From Lachnospiraceae bacterium (GTDB lineage: Bacteria; Bacillota; Clostridia; Lachnospirales; Lachnospiraceae): a stretch of DNA of 36,625 nucleotides. Location: contig JAFQZU010000006.1 of assembly GCA_017405805.1 (NCBI GenBank), forward strand, positions 1-36,625, in the 5' to 3' direction. Positions 30,286 to 36,625 of the stretch are shown here, in pieces (within the stretch, counting starts at the first letter, position 1; every line of letters begins with the position of its first letter). The translations under genes and the position numbers were made by a program. The notes below the pieces were generated by a model. The model was given only the letters and a program-made list of their open reading frames with translations, made no database searches and was not told where the DNA came from.

Positions 30286-31503
30286 ATGAAACCGGATATC
30301 TTAAAAGGAATAAGAGTCGTTGATTTTACCACCTACGTCGCGGCACCGGCGGCGACCCGGATCATGGCGGACTGGGGCGCGGATGTCATCAAAGTCGAAG
30401 CGCCCGGAGGAGACCTGTACCGCGGCTACGGCGCACAGATGGATTCCCCGATCGACGAGGATAAGAATCCGATCTATTTATTGAAAAACTGCAATAAAAA
30501 GGGATTGGGCCTGAACCTGAAGAACCCCGAAGGCATGGAAGCCATGCACAAGCTGATCGCGAGCGCGGAGATCTTCGTGACCAATGTGCGCATGAAATCC
30601 CTGAAGAACCTTGGCCTGGACTACGAGACCCTTCACGCAAAATATCCGAAGCTGGTATACGGCTTCTGCGGCGGATACGGCCTCTACGGCGAAGAGAGCG
30701 GCCGGCCCGGCTTTGATATCGTTACATTCTGGGCGAGAGGGGGCATGATGGCCGATCTTCCCCCGATCGGTCATCCCCCCATCTCCATTCCTTCCGGCGT
30801 CGGTGACAACGCCACCGGCCTGGCTCTCCTTGGCGGATGCATGGCTGCCCTGATCAAGGCAAGGGCGACCGGAATGGGCGAGATGGTCGTCGCTTCCCTG
30901 TACAATACGGCGATCTATGTCAGCGACCTGATGATCACTTCCACCCAGTTCAACGACAAGTTCCCCAAATCCCGCTATGCCGTCGGACACCCGCTCTCCA
31001 ACACCTATCAGACAAAGGACGGCGAGTGGTTTGCCTTCGCCATGCTGCAGTATGAGAAGATGTTCCCGAAGCTCTGCAAGGTGCTCGGACTGGATCAGTA
31101 TGCCGAAGATGAGCGCTACTGCACGCTCAAGACGGTGAAGACCGAGAATCATGTGGAGGAATTCTGCAAGATCCTCGAAGAAGCCATGGCCAAGTATGAT
31201 TCGGCCTACATCACGAAGGAATTCTCCGCGAATGACCTGACCTTTGAGCGCTGCCACCACTTCTCGGAGCTCTCCTCCGACAAGCAGGCGCTGGAGAACC
31301 ACTACCTGAAGGAATACACCTTTAAGGACGGCTCCACGGTGCAGCTTCCCGCCGACCCGGTACAGTTCATGAGCAATGAGATCGTGGATATCGACCCGGC
31401 TCCGGCCGTCGGAGAACACAATGACGAGATCCTGGCGGGCCTTGGCTACTCCGCCGCGCAGATTGCGGCTATGATGGAGAGCGGCGCCATCGTCGACAAA
31501 TAA
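30286..31503 (+). CDS. Class III (CaiB/BaiF family) CoA-transferase
   Basis: The 405-residue product has the family's N-terminal Rossmann-like part (LKGIRVVDFTTYVAAPAATRIMADWGADVIKVEAPGGD), the LNLKNPEG motif, and catalytic Asp174 in GVGDNATGLALLGG. It moves CoA between an acyl-CoA donor and a carboxylic acid without ATP. By eye it looks closer to the 2-hydroxyacid/aryl-acid transferases of clostridia (FldA/HadA type) than to carnitine CaiB, although the length equals E. coli CaiB. AAGGAGG precedes the ATG. The gap after the crotonase gene is 71 bases and the acyl-CoA dehydrogenase gene follows after 20, giving one operon. Confidence 0.93.
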   Translation: MKPDILKGIRVVDFTTYVAAPAATRIMADWGADVIKVEAPGGDLYRGYGAQMDSPIDEDKNPIYLLKNCNKKGLGLNLKNPEGMEAMHKLIASAEIFVTNVRMKSLKNLGLDYETLHAKYPKLVYGFCGGYGLYGEESGRPGFDIVTFWARGGMMADLPPIGHPPISIPSGVGDNATGLALLGGCMAALIKARATGMGEMVVASLYNTAIYVSDLMITSTQFNDKFPKSRYAVGHPLSNTYQTKDGEWFAFAMLQYEKMFPKLCKVLGLDQYAEDERYCTLKTVKTENHVEEFCKILEEAMAKYDSAYITKEFSANDLTFERCHHFSELSSDKQALENHYLKEYTFKDGSTVQLPADPVQFMSNEIVDIDPAPAVGEHNDEILAGLGYSAAQIAAMMESGAIVDK

Positions 31504-31523
31504 GATAAGGAGGAGGACTTAAA

Positions 31524-32663
31524 ATGTATACATTTACAGAGGACCAGCTTTCGATTCAGGAAGTCGCGCGGGATATTGCCCAGAACCAGTTAAAGGCTCT
31601 GGCCGATGAAATCGATAAGACCGGCAGGTTTCCGGAGGAGAATCTCAATCTCCTCGTGGAGGCCCAGCTCCTGCAGCTGAGCATCCCGGAGGAATACGGC
31701 GGCGCAGGAATGGACGATGAGATCGCAAAGGCGCTCGTCGTCATGGAGCTCGCCAAGTGCTGTGCCGCCACGGCCGAGATCGTGGACGTACACTATCTCT
31801 CCACCGACATTCTGATGCGGAAGGGAACGGATGCGCAGAAGGCGCAGTATCTGCCGGAGGCGGCCAAAGGAAAGCTGGGCGGCTTCGCGCTGACGGAGCC
31901 GGGCGCCGGATCCGATGCGGCCGGCATGAAGACAAGAGCCGTCAAAGACGGGAGCGACTATGTCATAAACGGCACCAAGTGCTTCATCTCCAATCTGGGG
32001 CCCAACGAGGGCAACCACTTTGTGGTGATCGCCGTCACGGAGCCCGGGATCGGTACCAAGGGAACGACCGCCTTTTTGGTGGACCGCTCCATGAAGGGGG
32101 TCTCCTGCGGAAAGACAGAGGATAAGATGGGCATACGCGGCGCGGCGGTCTCCGAATTGATCCTGGAAGACGTCCGGGTGCCCGAAAGCGCTGTGCTCGG
32201 AAAGCTCGGAGAGGGATTCAAGATCGCCATGATGGGCCTTGACGGCGGCCGGATCGGCATCGCCTCGCAGGCCTGCGGCGTGGCTTTTGGCGCCATCGAT
32301 GAGGCCATCAAATACGCCGGACAGCGCGTGCAGTTCGGCAAACCCATCAGCGCAAACCAGGGCATCCAGTGGTACCTGGCGGACATGGCGACCCGCGCCG
32401 AAGCGGCCTGGGCGCTCACGCTGAAAGCGGCCTCCCTGCGGCAGCAGGGCCTTCCCTGCACGAAGGAAGCCGCCATGGCCAAGTACTATGCCGGCGAGGC
32501 GGCCTGCTTCTGCTGCGACCTGGCCCTGCAGATCCACGGCGGCTATGGATATATGAAGGACTATGCCATCGAGCGCATGTACCGTGATGCACGCATTATG
32601 CGGATCTATGAGGGGACGTCGGAAGTGCAGAAGATGGTCATCGGAAGGATGCTCATCAACTAA
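31524..32663 (+). CDS. Acyl-CoA dehydrogenase
   Basis: The 379-residue flavoprotein has the full family signature: [19 protein letters not shown] (FAD and substrate contacts), [15 protein letters not shown], the middle beta-domain, [50 protein letters not shown]. The catalytic base is Glu363 in IYEGTSE, the short-chain/butyryl-CoA type position. In anaerobes such enzymes often run in the reducing direction with electron-transfer flavoprotein. No etfAB gene is in the window, so the partner is encoded elsewhere. GGAGGAGG lies ahead of the ATG. It ends the sigma-54-driven operon and is followed by a repeat element with terminator-like inverted repeats. Confidence 0.95.
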   Translation: MYTFTEDQLSIQEVARDIAQNQLKALADEIDKTGRFPEENLNLLVEAQLLQLSIPEEYGGAGMDDEIAKALVVMELAKCCAATAEIVDVHYLSTDILMRKGTDAQKAQYLPEAAKGKLGGFALTEPGAGSDAAGMKTRAVKDGSDYVINGTKCFISNLGPNEGNHFVVIAVTEPGIGTKGTTAFLVDRSMKGVSCGKTEDKMGIRGAAVSELILEDVRVPESAVLGKLGEGFKIAMMGLDGGRIGIASQACGVAFGAIDEAIKYAGQRVQFGKPISANQGIQWYLADMATRAEAAWALTLKAASLRQQGLPCTKEAAMAKYYAGEAACFCCDLALQIHGGYGYMKDYAIERMYRDARIMRIYEGTSEVQKMVIGRMLIN

Positions 32664-32668
32664 TTTAT

Positions 32669-32820
32669 ATGGAGCCGTATATTTATGACCTTGGGCACCT
32701 TGGTGCGATGCAGGGCAGGAGCCGTATATAAGTACCCTTGGGCACGCTCGCCTATGCTCGCTCGTTCGCGGCCCTATAGCCGCTCAAAGGCCCGGCAGGT
32801 TACTTATATATGGCTCCTGC
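32669..32820. repeat. Repeat element with long inverted repeat downstream of the acyl-CoA dehydrogenase gene
   Basis: Arms of 20 bases (32715-32734 and 32801-32820) match at 19 positions in inverted order around 66 bases. A partial direct copy of the left arm and its following CCTTGGGCAC lies at 32671-32698. The right arm is followed by a T-rich stretch, so the large stem could end transcription. The inner part contains palindromic GC-rich sequence. The rest of the 32664-32896 gap shows no gene. Confidence 0.8.
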
Positions 32821-32896
32821 TTTGTATTTAGTGATGAAATTGTAGAACAGAGAGTCCGTGTGGGGGCGGACTCCTTTGAACGAGCGTTAGTCTGAG

Positions 32897-33772
32897 TTAG
32901 GGCGTCTGGGCCGGAAGGCGGGGCCGCAGGGACGCGGCTCCCGCGGACCTGCGTGGAGGGATGTTTGAGGATTCCGCATTCACTTTTGCACCTTTGTTTT
33001 TCTCCCGGATGAGGAGCAGCATCTCTTCCAGAAATAAGCTTGCCAGCATGCGGTTTTTTTCGCTTGCCGAGCGCCCGGCGAGAACAGCGTCGGCGGTGTG
33101 GGACATCTCGACGGCATTCGCCTCAGTGAGGGCAAAATCATAGATATAGATATCGTCATCGGCCTCCCGCGGGAGCAGGAAAGGGAATCCTAAGCTGTGC
33201 TTTTTCGAAAATCTCCAGTAAATCAGCTGCGAGCAGATGAGTATGGAAAGAAGAGGCGCGCAGCCAAGGCCAAACCACAGGCCGACGTGCGACCCGGTCA
33301 GTACGGAGAACAAAACTGACAGAAAAAGCGGACTGATCACATTCTTGATCACACAAATCTCAAAAGCCAGTCTCTGTCTGCCGATCAGGTAGTAATAAAT
33401 AAAGAACAGTACCAGCAGTGCCTGCAGGACCAGCGTGGATGAGACGATGCGCAGCGCCTTCGTATTATTCTCTCCCATCAGCGTGCCGATCAGGGGCTGC
33501 GCCGCCATGGAAAGGCCGATAAAGAGGGTCAGCAGTCCCAGATACTTCTCCACCATGATAAGCACGACTAAAGTAACAGCGTCAAAACTGGACACCGCGA
33601 AGACATTGATTGCAAAGATCGTAACGCCTTCCAGCGCCCTGAGCCCGATCAGATTTCCCGCGACGATCCCGTCTGTGAGGGAAACAATAAAACTGACGGA
33701 CTCCACCACGACCGCTGCCCACAGGATCGATCTGTATTTTTTAATGATAAAAATCGGTTTGCCCTCAGACAA
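32897..33772 (-). pseudogene. Remnant of a MATE-type membrane protein fused to an ATPase domain
   Basis: The 291-residue frame from a TTG at 33772 looks like a shortened MATE-family transporter joined to a histidine-kinase-type ATPase, a fusion common in Lachnospiraceae. The first MATE helices (SLTDGIVAGNLIG) run straight into a later region (IIMVEKYLGLLTLFIGLSMAAQPLIGTLMGENNTKAL-like), so the middle is missing. The C-terminus begins the ATPase part (SLFLEEMLLLIREKNKGAKVNAESS) and then changes to IPPRRSAGAASLRPRLP, which looks like frame-shifted read-through, so the nucleotide-binding motifs are absent. It probably no longer works as transporter or ATPase. It lies between the repeat element and galK. 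Confidence 0.65.
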
Positions 33773-33807
33773 CGGTTTCGCCTTTCTTCATACATTTCCG
33801 ACTACAT

Positions 33808-35100
33808 TTACGCAATCACAATCCCGCCGTACGGACGGATCTGCAGCACGTTGCAGCTCCCCTCACCGAGCACTCGTTCCATTTCCTGCCGGAATTCCTC
33901 CACTTGATCTTTCGGAACAAATGCCTGGATGGTTCCCGCAAAACCGCCGCCGTGAACACGGCATGCTCCTTCTCCGCCGAGGATGTGTTCCGCAATCATC
34001 AGTGCAACTGCCACTGCCTGCTTCCCCGGCAGCCGGCTGCTGAATACATTCTGCAGGTACATGAATGAGGAATGTCCTGATTCTCTCACAACGTGCAGAT
34101 ATGTCTGGAAGTCTCCGGCCAGAAGCGCCGCTGTCTCAGCCTTCACCCGTTCGTTCTCTCTGTAAAAATGTGACGCGCGCAGAACTGCACGGTCCCCGCA
34201 TGCGTTCCGGAGCGATACAATCTGATCGTAGAACTGTTCTTCCGACACTTCGCGCAGTACCTCTTTTCCGAAATAGTTAGCAATCGACTTCATCTCAGCC
34301 GGGACAGCAGCGTAGTCTTCGGTCAGATCCATGTGGTCCGCACCGGAATCAATGATGCAAAGCTGATAGCCGCTGTCCGCAAATGAAAACGGCGCCCTGG
34401 TGATCTGCGGGTTCTCCTGTTGTTCAAAATCAATGGCAATGACGCCGCCTACAGAACATGCCATCTGGTCCATGAGACCGCAGGGTTTTCCGTAGTATAC
34501 ATTTTCCGCATACTGCCCGATCTTCGCGATCTCCACCGCATCCAGAGCGTCTCTGCAGAACATGTGATTGAAGATCACTCCGATCAAAGACTCAAAAGCC
34601 GCCGAAGAAGAAAGGCCTGATCCGCCCGGCACATCAGAGATGACACATGCATTGAATCCCTGCGGCTGATAGCCTCGCTGCCGGATTGCAGCGGAAATGC
34701 CGCGAATCAGCGAAGCTGTCTGATTGACTTCTTCCGGATGCACCGTTTCATCGGAAATATCGATGCGCAGTACGTCATACCCCTCTGATTCCAGCACAAC
34801 AGTGCTTGTCCCATTCGGTGCTGCAGCTGCCATCAGATCCAGACTGATACTGGCTGCAAGGACACAGCCGCGCTGATGATCCGTGTGGTTGCCGCCGAGC
34901 TCCGTCCGGCCTGGTGCGCTGAACAATTCGACCTGCCCGCAGACCGGCCCATTGTCCTGCCCAAAGCGCGCGTCGTACATATCCAGCACTTTTCGGGTAC
35001 GCGCACGCTGCTCTGCCGGATCCTCCGACAGATAAATCTCCCGCAGACGCATGTCCAGAGCGCCGCTTTCCAACTGTTTCCGCAGCTTCTCAGTTCCCAT
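33808..35100 (-). CDS. galK: Galactokinase
   Basis: The 430-residue product has the galactokinase signature GRTELGGNHTDH, the GHMP ATP-binding motif DVPGGSGLSSSAAFE, the substrate/catalytic segment GKPCGLMDQMACSVGG, and the C-terminal GGEGACRVHGGGFAGTIQAF motif. It phosphorylates galactose to galactose-1-phosphate, the first Leloir step. The ATG at 35100 follows AGGAGG closely; the frame extends to 35136 without a better site. It lies 69 bases downstream of a broken galT on the same strand, so this galactose operon can start but not finish the pathway unless a second galT exists. That would risk galactose-1-phosphate build-up, so either another transferase is present or galK is on its way out too. 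Confidence 0.96.
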   Translation of the reverse strand: MGTEKLRKQLESGALDMRLREIYLSEDPAEQRARTRKVLDMYDARFGQDNGPVCGQVELFSAPGRTELGGNHTDHQRGCVLAASISLDLMAAAAPNGTSTVVLESEGYDVLRIDISDETVHPEEVNQTASLIRGISAAIRQRGYQPQGFNACVISDVPGGSGLSSSAAFESLIGVIFNHMFCRDALDAVEIAKIGQYAENVYYGKPCGLMDQMACSVGGVIAIDFEQQENPQITRAPFSFADSGYQLCIIDSGADHMDLTEDYAAVPAEMKSIANYFGKEVLREVSEEQFYDQIVSLRNACGDRAVLRASHFYRENERVKAETAALLAGDFQTYLHVVRESGHSSFMYLQNVFSSRLPGKQAVAVALMIAEHILGGEGACRVHGGGFAGTIQAFVPKDQVEEFRQEMERVLGEGSCNVLQIRPYGGIVIA

Positions 35101-35169
35101 ATGATCCTCCTGTTTTATATCCCGGATGTAAAACATTCTGCCAGCTATGAATGAAAGAATGCAGTTTAA

Positions 35170-36445
35170 TCATGAAACCAGACCTGTCTGCCTGCAGAAT
35201 CGTAGGAACGCCGATTTCCCTTCCGGAGTGCGTTTGTACACACCGGCATCCTCCAGGACCTGCATAAACACTTTTCCTATCTCATCTCTTAATATCATAT
35301 CCACATTTTCTTTGTCAAATCGATACTGCTTCTGTAATGATTCTGCCCAGTCCGCATGTGCGGCTCTCCGTCCGTCTCCGCAAAAATAAATGCATCCGGA
35401 TCCGAATATCCCCGCCACGCAGTCAGGATCTTCTCCGCCAAATGCACCAGTGCATCGTCATCCGCCGAACGCAGCCGGATGGCCGAAAGCGGCCACTTCA
35501 CGATGCCGGCCTCCACGTCCGGATACCCGCTGCAGACAAGCGGTGTCTCGATCTCAGCCTTTTCCATGGCAAATGTATAGTGCCCGCCCTGAAAATGATC
35601 GTGCGAGAGTATCGATCCTCCGACGATCGGAAGATTCGCATTCGAGCCCACAAAATAATGCGGAAACTGCTTCACAAAATCCAGCAGTTTCCGGAATGCT
35701 GCCGCATCAATCCTCATAGGTACATGCTGACTATTAAATACAATGCAGTGCTCATTGTAATAGACATAGGGTGAATACTGGAAGTACCACGGATTGTTGT
35801 TGATCGTAATCGGAATAATCCTGTGATTTTCCCGCGCCGGATGATTCAGTCTTCCCGCATACCCCTCATTTTCCACACACAGCTGGCACTTCGGATAGGC
35901 TGACTGCGGCATATTCCGGGCCGCCGCGATCGCTTTGGGATCCTTCTCCGGCTTGGAGAGATTGATCGTGATATCCAGCTCGCCGTACTCTGTTTTCGTC
36001 ACCCATTTGACATCTCTTCTGATCCGGTCCCGGCGGATGTAATTGGTGTCCTGGGAAAATTCATAAAACCAGTCCGTGGCTGCTTCCGGCGACTGTGCAT
36101 ACCGCCTCGCGAACGTCGCTCTGACCTGCGCGGGGCGCGGCGTCAGCACGCCCATCAGTTTCGTGTCGAACAGGTCATGACTCACCACGCCGTCGTCCGA
36201 CAGGGCTCCGGTTTTGAGGGCAGCACTGCAGAGCCTGTCCAGGATTCCTGCGATATCCTCCGCATCCTCTTCCTTCTCCCCGTGTGCAGAAGTTCTGCTG
36301 TCCGTATCTGCTTCTGCAAGTGTCTCGCTGCTGTCCGCCTGCAGGATCATCAGAATCTGGTTATACGCCCAGATCCGATCCGTTTCCTCCAGCATTTTTT
36401 CCTGATCCCATAATCTATCAGATCGTGAAGCTCACATGAATATAT
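35170..36445 (-). pseudogene. galT: galT (UDP-glucose-hexose-1-phosphate uridylyltransferase, type 2), disrupted
   Basis: The main frame (36395-35295) holds recognisable Firmicute-type GalT: RIWAYNQILMIL, DLFDTKLMGVLTPRPAQV, YPKCQLCVENEGYAGR and the active-site segment GGSILSHDHFQGG. At ETDGEPH (near 35360) the expected ITPIAR-type continuation is absent. Instead a different frame resumes with the normal C-terminus ADWAESLQKQYRF...DEIGKVFMQVLEDAGVYKRTPEGK (ending 35170). By comparison with roughly 500-residue relatives, about 100-130 codons are deleted at that junction. At the 5' end the typical LHDLIDYGIRKK reads in another frame, shifted by one base at the A-run 36400-36395, and has no start codon. 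Two independent lesions argue for a real pseudogene rather than a sequencing slip. Confidence 0.88.
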
Positions 36446-36625
36446 TCACGTGCTTCCAATCTGCGGCTTATGCCGCAGGACCGCTTTAGGCGGCCAGACT
36501 AACGCACCTGCGGATACACACATCTGCTTAGCTCCGGGTACCGATCGGTACTCCGTCACCACACAGAAGGCAGTCCGCAGCGTGTCTGCCTGCATCTACG
36601 CGCTCAGGCCATTCTCCCGCATCAC
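36433..36625. other. Gene-free, palindrome-rich end of the window
   Basis: No convincing coding frame is seen. CACATGAATATATTCACGTG (36433-36452) is a 20-base palindrome with one imperfect pair, lying over the 5' remnant of galT. CTGCGGC/GCCGCAG (36461-36478) is a perfect hairpin, CCGC/GCGG (36481-36493) a small one, and GTACCGATCGGTAC (36538-36551) a perfect palindrome. The density suggests a structured RNA or the end of a mobile element, but I cannot name a family. Confidence 0.4.

Noticed and set aside
29450-32663. Carnitine operon caiABD
   Set aside because: Gene functions and lengths are similar, but the CoA-transferase sequence does not follow CaiB closely and no CaiT, CaiC or CaiE partner is present; only family-level names are justified.

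Overview
The window reads as a chromosomal carbohydrate and organic-acid utilisation region from an anaerobic Firmicute, most like a Lachnospiraceae-type gut Clostridium. The grounds are strong AGGAGG-type ribosome binding sites, LacI and AraC regulators, lipoprotein-anchored ABC binding proteins, corrinoid-methyltransferase-type and CoA-linked genes, and a MATE/ATPase remnant. No species can be named. I saw no rRNA, tRNA, CRISPR array or intact transposase. Layout: (A) 1-13538, minus strand, is a myo-inositol utilisation locus in two transcription blocks. The upstream block is iolG, iolI, iolH and a ribose/inositol-type ABC importer (binding protein, double ATPase, permease), ending in a strong terminator at 6419-6455. 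A LacI-type repressor gene follows, with its own promoter/operator and terminator. The second block is a transaldolase-family gene, iolD, iolB and iolE, the last cut by the window edge. iolC, iolJ and iolA are not in view. (B) 14007-17105, plus strand, is an AraC regulator followed by a second Gfo/Idh/MocA dehydrogenase and a second IolE-like TIM-barrel protein, perhaps a side pathway for another inositol isomer or sugar acid. A LacI-type gene at 17271 has an operator sequence that recurs twice in front of iolG, which suggests it controls entry into the inositol pathway. (C) 18277-21163, minus strand, holds an unusual XRE-HTH / degenerate histidine-kinase / receiver fusion, a histidine phosphatase and a metallophosphoesterase lipoprotein. 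(D) 21256-29126, minus strand, is the most unusual part. A sigma-54 activator is followed by a BMP-family ABC importer (ATPase, two permeases, lipoprotein), and then by a full-length homologue of monomethylamine methyltransferase MtmB in which the pyrrolysine position is an ordinary leucine (CTC). No corrinoid protein or pyrrolysine genes are present. (E) 29450-32663, plus strand, diverges from the sigma-54 activator behind a consensus -24/-12 promoter (TGGCAC-N5-TTGC) and encodes a crotonase, a class III CoA-transferase and an acyl-CoA dehydrogenase. This is a complete module for activating, dehydrating and reducing a hydroxy- or enoic acid. (F) 32664-36625 is a decaying segment: a repeat/inverted-repeat element, a truncated MATE-ATPase remnant, an intact galactokinase, a galT with an internal deletion and a 5' frameshift, and a palindrome-rich end with no gene. 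Working model: regions A and B import and oxidise inositols under at least two LacI-type regulators. Regions D and E look like one sigma-54-linked system that imports a possibly N-methylated compound, demethylates it, and disposes of an acid product through CoA chemistry. The link between D and E is inferred from gene position and promoter type, not shown.
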